Below, in pieces: positions 7,004 to 17,211 of a stretch of DNA of 64,000 nucleotides. The notes under the pieces were generated by a model, which worked only from the letters and a program-made list of their open reading frames with translations, had not been told where the DNA came from and searched no databases. The position numbers and the translations under genes are program-made. Within the stretch, counting starts at the first letter, position 1, and every line of letters begins with the position of its first letter. Where the stretch lies: contig CAJTVQ010000007.1 in NCBI GenBank assembly GCA_910579935.1, positions 1 through 64,000 of the forward strand, written 5' to 3'. This stretch comes from an uncultured Lachnospiraceae bacterium (GTDB lineage: Bacteria; Bacillota; Clostridia; Lachnospirales; Lachnospiraceae).

Positions 7004-9328
7004 TTATCCGGTTGTCCGTTCAATATCCATGATGCTCTCAATGGATGAAATCTTATCAATGATCCGGTTCAGCTCCTCACGGCTGCGCACCTCAAAAGAT
7101 ATGGACATGGTGGCCAGCCCCTGCTTGTTTACCCGCGTATTCATGGACAGAATATCAATATTCTTTTCCGTCAGCGCCTTGGAAATATCCGCCAGCAGAC
7201 CGCTCCGGTTATTTGCATATATCTTGATTTCCGAAAAATATTTTTCCTCCGTTACCTCTTCCGGGGATTTCTGCCATTCGGCATCAATCAGCCGCATCCG
7301 TTCCAGCTCCGACATGTGGATGATATTCACGCAGTCCGTCCGGTGAATGGACACGCCCCTGCCCCGCGTAACGAATCCCACAATTTCATCCCCCGGCACC
7401 GGACTGCAGCACTTGGAAAACCGTACCGCCACATCATGGATGCCCTTGACCACAATTCCGCTTTTGGACCTGACAGCTGCCGGTCTTGCATGGGAATTTT
7501 CAGCCACCGCAGCCAGTACCTCTTCATCGGTTATGGCTTTTTTATGGTCTTTGTCATACATCTCCAGCATCCGGTTTATAATCTGGCCTTCTTTTAAACC
7601 TCCGTGCCCGATTGCCGCATAAACTGAATCCCAATCGCGGAAACCATACTTCTTCATGATGGCATTCATGTATTCGGGCTTCATGATTTCCTGCATATTC
7701 ACCGATTTTGCCTTACAGTAGGCCGCGATCAGATCTTTGCCCTTAACAATATTATCTTCCTTCAGCTGATTTTTAAACCACTGGTTGATCTTGTTCTTCG
7801 CCTGCGTACTCTTGACTACATTCAGCCAGTCCCGGCTGGGGCCTTTGGAATTCTGAGAAGTCAGAATTTCGATACGATCCCCGTTCTTTATTTCATAATC
7901 GATCGTCACAAGTTTTCCGTTGACTCTGGCCCCAATCAGCTTATTGCCCACTGCACTGTGGATACTGTAAGCAAAATCGATCGGGGTGGAACCGGACGGC
8001 AGGTTTTTTACATCACCGGTAGGCGTAAAACAATACACACTGTCAGAAAACAGGTCCAGATCATTTTTCAGCAGATTCATGAATTCCCTGTTGTCCGACA
8101 TATCCTGCTGCCACTCCAAAATCTGACGCAGCCATGACAGCTTCTCTTCCTCCTGACCTTCAACCTTCTTCCCGTCGGAAGCTTCCTTATATTTCCAGTG
8201 GGCGGCGATTCCGTACTCTGCCGCCTTATGCATTTCATATGTCCGTATCTGTATCTCAAAAGGCTGCCCGCTGGTACCGATCAGCGTCGTATGCAATGAC
8301 TGGTACATATTCGCCTTCGGCATTGCGATATAATCCTTAAAACGTCCCGGAATGGGCTTATACATTTCATGGATCACTCCCAGCGCCGCATAACAATCCT
8401 TTACCGAATCCACGATAATCCGCACTGCAAATAAATCATAAATCTGGTCAATGGTCTTATCCTGATTCTTCATTTTTTTATAAATACTGAAAAAATGCTT
8501 GACACGCCCGTCGATCTGTGCCCGGATTCCCGCATTTTCAATATGTCTGCTGACTTCGTTGACAATATTCTGGATATACCTCTCCCTTTCGCTCTTACGG
8601 ATGGCGATCTTATCCACTAAATCGTAATAAACCTCCGGTTCCAGATACTTCAGGGATAAATCGTCCAGTTCCACCTTGATCTTGGAAATCCCCAGTCTCT
8701 GGGCAATGGGCGCATAAATATCCAAAGTCTCCCTTGCAATCCGCTGCTGCTTTTCCGGCGGCATATGCTTCAATGTCCGCATATTATGCAGACGGTCCGC
8801 CAGCTTGATGATGATGACACGGATATCCTTCGCCATGGCCAGGAACATCTTACGCAGGTTCTCGGCCTGCATCTCCAGACGGTCCGGCGTCTTGCCCTCA
8901 TAATCTCCGGACATCTGCAATAGCTGCAGCTTTGTCACACCGTCTACCAAAAGCGCCACGTCGGAGCCGAATTCCTTTTTGATCTCTTCTTCCGTCATAA
9001 TGGTGTCTTCCACCACATCATGCAGAAGTCCGGCCGTAATGGTCTCCTTATCCATCTCCAGATCCGCCAGTATGATCGCCACGCACAGCGGATGAATGAT
9101 ATACGGTTCCCCCGATTTCCTCACCTGTTCCTTATGGGCGTCATATGCCGTTTTATATGCCTTTTCGATCAGTGAAATATCATCGGAAGGGTGATATCTG
9201 CGTACATGGGAAATAAGATCCCGGTATAACTGTTCCGGACTCTGGAATTCCTGAATGGCTTCGATTCTTCCGTCATCAAATACCACTCCCTTTCCTTCAA
9301 TTGTCACTTTGCTCTTTTCTTCTGTCAT
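7004..9328 (-). CDS. relA: Bifunctional (p)ppGpp synthetase/hydrolase, RelA/SpoT family
   Basis: The 774-residue protein has the full Rel order. An HD hydrolase domain carries the motif LLHDVVEDT. The synthetase domain includes YDLFAVRIIV and YIAMPKANMYQSLHTT. A TGS domain starts SVYCFTPTGDVKNLPSGSTP. It ends with a zinc-finger-like region (CCSPVPGDEIVGFVTRGRG) and an ACT domain. It makes and degrades the stringent-response alarmone. Both catalytic halves look intact, as in the single long Rel of Firmicutes. ATG at 9328 has GAGGA just upstream; the GTG at 9337 does not. Confidence 0.95.
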   Translation of the reverse strand: MTEEKSKVTIEGKGVVFDDGRIEAIQEFQSPEQLYRDLISHVRRYHPSDDISLIEKAYKTAYDAHKEQVRKSGEPYIIHPLCVAIILADLEMDKETITAGLLHDVVEDTIMTEEEIKKEFGSDVALLVDGVTKLQLLQMSGDYEGKTPDRLEMQAENLRKMFLAMAKDIRVIIIKLADRLHNMRTLKHMPPEKQQRIARETLDIYAPIAQRLGISKIKVELDDLSLKYLEPEVYYDLVDKIAIRKSERERYIQNIVNEVSRHIENAGIRAQIDGRVKHFFSIYKKMKNQDKTIDQIYDLFAVRIIVDSVKDCYAALGVIHEMYKPIPGRFKDYIAMPKANMYQSLHTTLIGTSGQPFEIQIRTYEMHKAAEYGIAAHWKYKEASDGKKVEGQEEEKLSWLRQILEWQQDMSDNREFMNLLKNDLDLFSDSVYCFTPTGDVKNLPSGSTPIDFAYSIHSAVGNKLIGARVNGKLVTIDYEIKNGDRIEILTSQNSKGPSRDWLNVVKSTQAKNKINQWFKNQLKEDNIVKGKDLIAAYCKAKSVNMQEIMKPEYMNAIMKKYGFRDWDSVYAAIGHGGLKEGQIINRMLEMYDKDHKKAITDEEVLAAVAENSHARPAAVRSKSGIVVKGIHDVAVRFSKCCSPVPGDEIVGFVTRGRGVSIHRTDCVNIIHMSELERMRLIDAEWQKSPEEVTEEKYFSEIKIYANNRSGLLADISKALTEKNIDILSMNTRVNKQGLATMSISFEVRSREELNRIIDKISSIESIMDIERTTG

Positions 9329-9384
9329 ATTCCTCACCGGCCATTATTTTATCATTGACTGCCCCTATATTAATAATCCGATCA

Positions 9385-9909
9385 TTACTTCCCTTCATAA
9401 CAGATCGCGGATTCCAACCGGTAATCCTTCAGTTTTTCCCGCCCCTTCAGTCCGGCAAGCTCAATCATCACTACGATGCCCGCTACCTCGCCGCCCAGAG
9501 ATTCTATCAGCCGGATCATTGCCTCCGTAGTTCCCCCGGTCGCGATCAGATCGTCCACGATCAATACCTTCTGGCCCGGCTTAATGGAGTCCTTATGCAT
9601 CTCTATGGTTGCCGTGCCGTATTCCAGTTCGTAATCTACCGAAACCGTCTCACAGGGCAGCTTTCCCTTCTTACGGATCAGCACAAAAGGCTTTTTTAAA
9701 TTATATGCAATAGGTGTTCCGAATATAAATCCTCTGGATTCCGGCCCTGCCACAACATCGAAGTCCAAATCTTTTACCTTCTCCTGCATGGTGTTTACCG
9801 CCAGCTGCAGGCCGTCGGCATCCTGCAGTACACTGGTCACATCCCTGAAAATAATTCCCTCTTCCGGAAAATCCGGAATGCTCCTTACATATTCTTCCAA
9901 TTTCTTCAT
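9385..9909 (-). CDS. apt: Adenine phosphoribosyltransferase
   Basis: The 174-residue product begins MKKLEEYVRSIPDFPEEG and contains the PRPP-binding loop VLIVDDLIATGGT, with AGPESRGFIFG earlier, both typical of Apt. It converts adenine and PRPP to AMP. The apt-rel order on one strand is common in Firmicutes and links purine salvage with the stringent response locus. Start chosen to give the normal family length. Confidence 0.95.
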   Translation of the reverse strand: MKKLEEYVRSIPDFPEEGIIFRDVTSVLQDADGLQLAVNTMQEKVKDLDFDVVAGPESRGFIFGTPIAYNLKKPFVLIRKKGKLPCETVSVDYELEYGTATIEMHKDSIKPGQKVLIVDDLIATGGTTEAMIRLIESLGGEVAGIVVMIELAGLKGREKLKDYRLESAICYEGK

Positions 9910-9972
9910 CTTGATCACCGTACTCCTTCCCTTGGCCGGAAGCATTCTGCTTCCTGTTCTCTCCTTTGTCTT

Positions 9973-10353
9973 TCAGACACTCTGTTTCTCCGGCACGATC
10001 TCTATCCAGTAATCATCCGGGTCACTTATGAAATAGATACCCATCTCCTTATTCTCAAAGCAGATGCATCCCATCTCTTCATGCTTTTTATGTGCCGCTT
10101 CCATATCATCCGTTTCAAATGCCAGATGAAATTCATCATCCCCCAAATCATAAGAGTCCTTTTCCCAGTCCCTGAGCCACGTCAGTTCCAGCTGATGCCT
10201 GCTGCTCCCGTCGCCAAGATAAACGAGGATGAAACTGCCGTCCGCCGTTTCCTTCCGCCTTACTTCCGTAAGTCCCAGGGCCTCCTTATAAAACTCCAGC
10301 GACTTTTCCAGATTTATTACATTGAAATTATTATGTGCAAATGTAAACTTCAT
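9973..10353 (-). CDS. VOC superfamily protein (glyoxalase I-like)
   Basis: The 126-residue protein starts MKFTFAHNNFNVINLEKS and has the paired beta-alpha-beta modules of the VOC fold. Candidate metal ligands lie in AHNNFNV (H), HQLELTW (E), FHLAFET (H) and YWIEIVP (E), the arrangement seen in lactoylglutathione lyase. It ends DPDDYWIEIVPEKQSV. Clostridia lack glutathione as a rule, so the actual substrate may be another thiol adduct. ATG at 10353 follows GGGAGGGAAGGT. Next to apt on the same strand. Confidence 0.8.
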   Translation of the reverse strand: MKFTFAHNNFNVINLEKSLEFYKEALGLTEVRRKETADGSFILVYLGDGSSRHQLELTWLRDWEKDSYDLGDDEFHLAFETDDMEAAHKKHEEMGCICFENKEMGIYFISDPDDYWIEIVPEKQSV

Positions 10354-10421
10354 ACCTTCCCTCCCGCTGCCGCCCGGGATATTTAATTCCGGTAACCCAG
10401 GCAATTTCTACTATTATATGA

Positions 10422-11528
10422 TTAATTTTTTATAAAGTCAAATTTCTTAAAATGAAAAAACTGCTTCTCCGACAGCATCTGCTCCTTCCTCTGCAGACAC
10501 TCCTTCACTTTGCTCCCCATATTGATAAATTCCACTACCAGGTCCGGGTCAAAATCTATCCCGCTTTTTCCCACGATCATGGCCATGGCCCTCTCATGGG
10601 TAAAAGGCTTCTTATAGGGCCGTTCGGAAGTCAGTGCATCGTACACATCCACAATGCTCATGATCCGCGCCACCAACGGAATCTCTTCTCCCTTCAGTCC
10701 TTCCGGATATCCGTTCCCGTTCCATTTCTCGTGATGGCACCTCGCAATCTGCTCCGCTATTTCGGCAAATTCCCTGTCCGGTATCCGTTCACTGATAAAC
10801 TTAAAGATTTCCCCGCCAATGACGGAATGCATCTTCATCTGCTCGAACTCCGTATCGTTCAGAGAACCGGCCTTACGTAAAACCGCGTCCTCCACTGCAA
10901 TTTTCCCCACATCATGAAGCGGCGCCGCACGGCAGGCTTTTTTCATAACGGAATCCGTCAGCTGCTCCCTGTATTTCGGTATGGCTGCCAGATATTCGGT
11001 AAAAACGGCAAAATATATGGAAGTATTCTTCAGATGGCCTCCGGTCACGCCGTCCCGCGATTCCACCAGCCCCGCAAAACTGACGGTGATCAGGTCATAC
11101 ATTTTCTCGATTTCTTCCACCTTAGCCGCTACCATCTCCTCCAGTCCCCGCTCGTATTCCGCCAGGGCAATCTGTGTTTCGATCCTCTTTTTCATGACAA
11201 TCGGTACAAAAGGCTTGGTGATGAAGTCAACGATTCCGCAGTTGAATCCTTCCACCTCTGTTTCCGGACGGTTGTCCGCTGTCAGAAATATCACCGGAAT
11301 ATGCTTATATCTCGAATTTTTCTTTAACAGTTTCAACATTTCATATCCGTCCATCCCAGGCATGATAATGTCCAAAAGGATCAGATCCGGCATGACCCTG
11401 TCCAGTATGTCAAAGGCCTCTGCGGCAGACAATGCTGCATACAGTTCATAAGTATCCTCCAAAACGCCTCCGGCTGCCTTATGGTTCAGATCCACATCAT
11501 CCACCATCAATATTATCTTCTTATTCAT
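10422..11528 (-). CDS. Response regulator with HD-GYP output domain
   Basis: Residues 1 to about 125 are a CheY-like receiver with the phosphoacceptor region LILLDIIMPGMDGYEM and the K of DFITKPFVP. After a helical linker comes an HD-GYP domain: PLHDVGKIAV, HSVIGGEIF, HHEKWNGNGYPEGLKGEEIP and ARIMSIVDVYDALTS. HD-GYP proteins hydrolyse cyclic di-GMP to GMP. The HD and the GYP-equivalent (GYPEGL) are intact, so activity is plausible. No histidine kinase gene is adjacent. It is the only intact-looking c-di-GMP enzyme in the window. Confidence 0.9.
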   Translation of the reverse strand: MNKKIILMVDDVDLNHKAAGGVLEDTYELYAALSAAEAFDILDRVMPDLILLDIIMPGMDGYEMLKLLKKNSRYKHIPVIFLTADNRPETEVEGFNCGIVDFITKPFVPIVMKKRIETQIALAEYERGLEEMVAAKVEEIEKMYDLITVSFAGLVESRDGVTGGHLKNTSIYFAVFTEYLAAIPKYREQLTDSVMKKACRAAPLHDVGKIAVEDAVLRKAGSLNDTEFEQMKMHSVIGGEIFKFISERIPDREFAEIAEQIARCHHEKWNGNGYPEGLKGEEIPLVARIMSIVDVYDALTSERPYKKPFTHERAMAMIVGKSGIDFDPDLVVEFINMGSKVKECLQRKEQMLSEKQFFHFKKFDFIKN

Positions 11529-11639
11529 TTTCCCGTCCCTTTTCCCCATAAGTATTATCTGCCTGATACTCCATATAAAATCATATCAAAAACAACGGTT
11601 TATTGCAATGCAAATATAAAAAATAGCACGGAAATAAAG

Positions 11640-11664
11640 CTGCAGACATGTTTCCTGTCTGCAG
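11640..11664 (-). terminator. Likely terminator of groESL
   Basis: CTGCAGACA (11640-11648) and TGTCTGCAG (11656-11664) form a 9-base perfect stem. Reading leftwards the hairpin is followed by a T-rich stretch (CTTTATTTCC). It lies about 70 bases beyond the groEL stop. Confidence 0.6.
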
Positions 11665-11730
11665 CCTTATCTGTATCTCCATTTTCGGGGACAGCCCCCG
11701 GCCCTTTTTTCGATTCCTGTATGGGTTTTA

Positions 11731-13371
<1,641 letters not shown>

Positions 13372-13411
13372 TTACATTCCTGATTTTTAATGTCTGCTCC
13401 GCAATCCTTGT

Positions 13412-13696
13412 TTATTCGATCACTGCCAGTATATCGCTCTGTTTTACGATAATGTATTCCTCTTCTTCAATCTTCACGTCTGTCCCTGAATACTTGGAGT
13501 AGATCACATTGTCGCCGACCTTTACTTCCATCTTCACTTCTTTGCCGTCAATCACTCCGCCGGGTCCTACCGCAACGACTTCTGCCTGCTGGGGTTTTTC
13601 TTTGTTCTGGCCCGGAAGCACGATACCTGACTTGGTTGTCTCTTCTGCCACTAACTGTTTCAATACGACTCTGTCACCTAAAGGTACTAATTTCAT
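13412..13696 (-). CDS. groES: Co-chaperonin GroES
   Basis: The 94-residue protein starts MKLVPLGDRVVLKQL and contains the mobile-loop region TTKSGIVLPGQNKEKPQ and the closing SGTDVKIEEEEYIIVKQSDILAV. It caps the GroEL ring. It is the first gene of the groES-groEL operon, with AAGGAGG at the right distance and the CIRCE operator about 50 bases upstream. Confidence 0.98.
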   Translation of the reverse strand: MKLVPLGDRVVLKQLVAEETTKSGIVLPGQNKEKPQQAEVVAVGPGGVIDGKEVKMEVKVGDNVIYSKYSGTDVKIEEEEYIIVKQSDILAVIE

Positions 13697-13743
13697 TTTA
13701 AAAGCCTCCTTATGTTAATTTTATCATGTACTGCTTTGGTTTA

Positions 13744-13770
13744 TTAGCACTCGTACCCATCGAGTGCTAA
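13744..13770. promoter_or_regulatory. CIRCE operator (HrcA binding site)
   Basis: TTAGCACTC, nine bases, GAGTGCTAA: a perfect match to the consensus CIRCE inverted repeat. HrcA repressor binds this element and releases it on heat stress. It stands directly upstream of groES on the minus strand. hrcA itself is not in the window. Confidence 0.97.
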
Positions 13771-14043
13771 CTACTAATCCATATATTAGATTTATATGCA
13801 GATGTTTGCAACTGCAATTACGCAAATAAATCACGTAATATCTTCTTCTATCTCTTTCTATCTCTTTTTTTCTCCGATTTACTCAACTTTGCATATATTT
13901 GATATTTTTATAATTATTTTATAAAATTCATTTTCCCATTATTTTTACCTCATCCCCATAAATTGCGTAAGGGAATTTTTCCCTGCCCGGATGCCCGCCA
14001 GCCTTGCTGACCTTTTCTTTTTGGAACCCGTGTGCAATAAAAA
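13771..14043. other. Gene-free stretch upstream of groESL
   Basis: AT-rich sequence between the CIRCE site and the terminator of the GGDEF-like gene, about 270 bases. It should contain the groESL promoter, but I cannot single out a convincing -35/-10 pair. I see no RNA gene or credible ORF. Confidence 0.4.
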
Positions 14044-14087
14044 ACAGAAAGATTCCGGCCGGATTCCGGCCGCCCGTCTTTCTGTTA
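14044..14087 (-). terminator. Rho-independent terminator of the GGDEF-like pair
   Basis: Read leftwards, AACAGAAAGA and TCTTTCTGTT pair around an inner GGCCGGAATCCGGCC hairpin, and the stem is followed by a run of T (TTTTTTATT). It lies about 70 bases after the stop of the 244-residue GGDEF-like gene. Confidence 0.8.
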
Positions 14088-14154
14088 TGCTTTACCGTTT
14101 CTTTTCTATTTATACTCCTATACTGTTTTCGGCACCCTGAGAGCCGTATCCATG

Positions 14155-14889
14155 TCACTGCGGAAGCTGCGCGATCGCTTCTTTTATTTTCTCCTGTACA
14201 TCCTCCGTTTTACTTGATGTCGCGGTAATTCCCATTGCAAGCGACGGTGAAATGAGAGAATCCTTATACATACGGCACTCCTCATCCACAAGTTTCAAAT
14301 AGCCTTCCGTTTCCCCGTGTTTCACCAGCGGTATCAAAATGGCAAACACATCGTCCGACATTCTCCCGATCAGGTAATCTTTATCAGCCGTCTTGCTCAG
14401 GATGGAGGCAGTCAGCTGCACAAGGATATCGCCGCTGTCCTTTCCGTGTTTTTCCACAACATCCTTCCAAAACTTTAATTTTACCGCAATTACCGTAGTC
14501 GGAAAAATTTCCGCACGGTTCAGCACGTAAGCCCGGTCCATCAGATAGTCCGCCGTAAACAGACCCGTCAGAGGGTCATCCCGGAATGTCAGCTTTTTCT
14601 TGGATAATAACTGACTCTCAATATACTGCTGTCTCCCATAATTCAGTAAAGCCGGCACCAGTGCCTGCATAACCCCGTACGCTTCCTCCTTTGCATCATG
14701 GGCCATATCACCGAAATCAACGCCCAGCCTGCGCATTGTATTGCCGTCCTCTTTGCTTTCCAAAAAGAACTCCACCTTATAATCGTCTTCCAAACCCTTC
14801 AGCTGACTCTCCAGAAACCTGGCAACCGGTTCTTCCACAATTCCAAAATAAACAGCCTCATCCACTGTATTGGTATTCTCATATTTCAT
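14155..14889 (-). CDS. Degenerate GGDEF-domain protein 1
   Basis: The 244-residue soluble protein has an N-terminal helical part and, from about residue 100, a GGDEF-like fold opened by DDPLTGLFTADYLMDRA. The signature loop that should read GG(D/E)EF is MSDDVF within IGRMSDDVFAILIP, so diguanylate cyclase activity is unlikely. It may bind c-di-GMP or GTP, or act as a scaffold. GGGAGGG precedes the ATG. It follows its paralogue by 13 bases, clearly one operon. The two proteins differ in their N-terminal domains but share the eroded motif and a similar end. Confidence 0.75.
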   Translation of the reverse strand: MKYENTNTVDEAVYFGIVEEPVARFLESQLKGLEDDYKVEFFLESKEDGNTMRRLGVDFGDMAHDAKEEAYGVMQALVPALLNYGRQQYIESQLLSKKKLTFRDDPLTGLFTADYLMDRAYVLNRAEIFPTTVIAVKLKFWKDVVEKHGKDSGDILVQLTASILSKTADKDYLIGRMSDDVFAILIPLVKHGETEGYLKLVDEECRMYKDSLISPSLAMGITATSSKTEDVQEKIKEAIAQLPQ

Positions 14890-14902
14890 CTGTTTACCCT
14901 CC

Positions 14903-15838
14903 CTATAACTTTAAACCCTTTTTCAGCCGTTCCTGATATCCAGGGGAATTTTTTATTTCCAGCTTATTATCAAACATTTCATACTCCGCATCGGATATTT
15001 TATCCTGCAGATGCTCTTCCACATTCGTCTTATATACAACACCGACCGCTACAGAAGGCGCCAATACCGCATCTTCCTCATACGCAAGACACGCTTCCTG
15101 AACACGTCTGCAGTAATCTTCTGCCTCGCCGTCCTCAGCCATAGGAATTAAAACCGCAAACACATCGCCGTCAATCCTCCCGATTATGTATTCGTTCTTT
15201 GCCTCTTTCTTTACAATGGAAGCTACAATCTGTATCAGATTGTCACTCTTTTCCACGCCAAAATTATCATACACAAACTTCCAGTCATTGATATTCACAT
15301 TGATGACTGCCACTGGAACCACTTCCGAACGGTCCAGTGTCTGCATCCGGCTCTCCAGATAATTTTTATTGCAGACGCCTGTCAGAATATCCTCTTTCTC
15401 ACTGTATAGTTTCTGATGATGCCCATTCTCCAACCTTATTTCCAACTCATCAATATACGAGGCGGCTTCCCTGTGCATATAGGCTTCCGTCCCAAGTGAC
15501 GCCAGAAGGTTCATAGTCAGCCGGACCATTCTCTCCGCCGCCTTCCTTCTCTCCTCCGGCACGCCTTCATAACGTACATATAAATGTCCTACCGTCCGGT
15601 CCCCAATCCGAAGTTTCTCTCCCGGCTCCGCTACCACATCCGGTTCAAATCCTTCAAAATCGCCTACCGTAACCGCCTTTTCCCCATGCCGGTCGGTCAG
15701 GAGTATTTCTGCCCCATACTCCTCCGCAACTGCTTCCAGATATTCCGTCAGCACATCCATGGCATATAAATTTCTTATTGCATAGTTCTTTATGTTTTCC
15801 TTAATCCTCTTTTCATAAGAAACTATATTATAATCCAT
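14903..15838 (-). CDS. Degenerate GGDEF-domain protein 2
   Basis: The 311-residue product has an N-terminal part of about 120 residues that may be a small sensor domain (LLTDRHGEKAVTVGDFEGF). A helix follows, then a GGDEF-like domain starting EDILTGVCNKNYLESRM. The catalytic loop reads GRIDGDVF in place of GGDEF, so the enzyme is probably inactive. It is the first gene of the pair with 14155-14889. Similar spacing, sequence (VPVAVINVNINDWKFVYDNFG against TTVIAVKLKFWKDVVEKHG) and loop loss point to an old tandem duplication with conserved non-catalytic use. Confidence 0.75.
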   Translation of the reverse strand: MDYNIVSYEKRIKENIKNYAIRNLYAMDVLTEYLEAVAEEYGAEILLTDRHGEKAVTVGDFEGFEPDVVAEPGEKLRIGDRTVGHLYVRYEGVPEERRKAAERMVRLTMNLLASLGTEAYMHREAASYIDELEIRLENGHHQKLYSEKEDILTGVCNKNYLESRMQTLDRSEVVPVAVINVNINDWKFVYDNFGVEKSDNLIQIVASIVKKEAKNEYIIGRIDGDVFAVLIPMAEDGEAEDYCRRVQEACLAYEEDAVLAPSVAVGVVYKTNVEEHLQDKISDAEYEMFDNKLEIKNSPGYQERLKKGLKL

Positions 15839-15968
15839 AGCCTGTTCCTCTCATAATCCAAGGTATTCTATTGCCTTCATTGTTATAGTATACCTTTTTT
15901 TATGCATTTTGTCCATGGATTTTCAAATTTTTCACCTCACTTTGTTACATTCAACACGGGACGCCTTT

Positions 15969-16571
15969 TCAGCCGTTTGCCGTAAAGGCTTTTATTCCGA
16001 CCTCCTGCGCAAAAACCACCTGATATCCGCTTGCATCCACATCGAACGTCACATCGGAATCCACCTCATACAGGCCGCTTTTTTTCTGTCCTTTTTCGTC
16101 TTCCTTCTTTTCCGGCAGTCTCTTGTAACCATCGCTTTTCGTAAATTCCATATAGACATCCTTCAGTGCAGCCACCAGCATCGCCTTATCCGGATCCTTA
16201 TCGCTGATTCCGGACACCGCTCTGGAAAAGACTTCCTGTGCCTCCTGCTTGGATTTACAGCTTTTGAGCTGGTTTTTTAACATTTTCCGCATATTCTGTA
16301 CCCGGACTGCTTTCGCATACATCACCGGGTTCGTCCGCTCCAGATATCTCAGTTCCTCTATGGTGAGTTCCTTTCCCGCCTGGACCTTCGCATATATCCT
16401 TGCCTCATACTGCTCTTTCGTCTCTCCGGTCCTGCCTTCTTCCCTCATGCTGTAATACCATTCCAGCATCTGCTCATTAACGGGAACCGGTGCCTTCCCA
16501 TTTCCTGCCGTCTCTTCTTTTCCGGTATACTGGTTCATTTCTTTCCTGTTCCATCCAATGTTTCCTGTCAT
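15969..16571 (-). CDS. Unknown soluble helical protein
   Basis: About 200 residues, no signal peptide or membrane segment. The middle is predicted to be helical and holds the most gene-like pattern: LTIEELRYLERTNPVMYAKA, then RKMLKNQLKSCKSKQEAQE and LVAALKDVYMEF. A charged linker (PEKKEDEKGQKK) precedes a short beta-like tail (VDASGYQVVFAQEVG). I do not recognise the family. It lies 34 bases after the 138-residue coiled-coil gene on the same strand. ATG at 16571 is chosen over GTG at 16583; neither has an ideal ribosome site. Confidence 0.6.
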   Translation of the reverse strand: MTGNIGWNRKEMNQYTGKEETAGNGKAPVPVNEQMLEWYYSMREEGRTGETKEQYEARIYAKVQAGKELTIEELRYLERTNPVMYAKAVRVQNMRKMLKNQLKSCKSKQEAQEVFSRAVSGISDKDPDKAMLVAALKDVYMEFTKSDGYKRLPEKKEDEKGQKKSGLYEVDSDVTFDVDASGYQVVFAQEVGIKAFTANG

Positions 16572-16605
16572 ATCCGATTCCACGCCTTTCCATTGTTTTC
16601 CTGTT

Positions 16606-17022
16606 TTAACCTTCCGAACAGATTGCCGCGATTTCAGCCGCGCTTAAACTCTTGCTGAGCGGCGCTTTTTCCACATAAACGTCCTCTCCCACGGCACGCT
16701 CTATGGCTATTTTCTCATTCATCTGGCGGATTTCGTCCTGTCTGGCCAGATATTGTTTCAGGGCCAGCTTCTCCATCATCTTCTTACGGATCCGCTTTTT
16801 GCGCAGCCGCTCTTCCTCAATGCGCTTTTGTTCCCTTCTGTTCTCTTCTTTGATCCGCTTTAATTCTTCATCCCACTTCTTTAGTTTTTCTTCCCAGCCG
16901 TCCTCTTCTTCTGGTTCTTTCCTCACCTGCTCCGCCGTTTCGGAACTGCTGTCCGTCTGTTTATTCCGTAACATGGCCTCCCTGTAATAAGGCATCCCCA
17001 TGCCAAAATCTTTGATGTCCAT
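16606..17022 (-). CDS. Unknown charged coiled-coil protein
   Basis: The 138-residue product begins MDIKDFGMGMPYYREAML. Its centre (about residues 35-105) is an almost unbroken K/E/R helix likely to form a coiled coil (KKWDEELKRIKEENRREQ). The end, LSKSLSAAEIAAICSEG, is less charged. No signal peptide or membrane helix. Its place between two other unassigned helical proteins suggests a shared complex. Function unknown. Confidence 0.6.
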   Translation of the reverse strand: MDIKDFGMGMPYYREAMLRNKQTDSSSETAEQVRKEPEEEDGWEEKLKKWDEELKRIKEENRREQKRIEEERLRKKRIRKKMMEKLALKQYLARQDEIRQMNEKIAIERAVGEDVYVEKAPLSKSLSAAEIAAICSEG

Positions 17023-17121
17023 AAAAACACCTGACCTTTCCGCCGCCCATATACTTTCCTATATTATATAAAACATTCTGCACCCGGTCTTCACTGCCTT
17101 CTCCAAACATATCCGGGCCGC

Positions 17122-17164
17122 AAAAGCGCCGATATTTCCGGATTCCTTCCAAATATCAGCGCTT
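17122..17164 (-). terminator. Hairpin terminator after the 323-residue gene
   Basis: AAAGCGC-x-GATATTT and AAATATC-x-GCGCTTT pair over 14 bases with one mismatch; read leftwards the stem ends in TTTT. It lies between the stop of 17212-18180 and the start of the coiled-coil gene, so the three genes may be partly separated in transcription. Confidence 0.65.
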
Positions 17165-17211
17165 TCCTTAGCTACGTTATTCTCTTTGCGTATTACCTCA
17201 TATTCATGCCG

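Noticed and set aside
13928..14158. 76-codon minus frame upstream of groESL
   Set aside because: It includes the terminator hairpin of the GGDEF pair, has no ribosome site and is basic without any motif.
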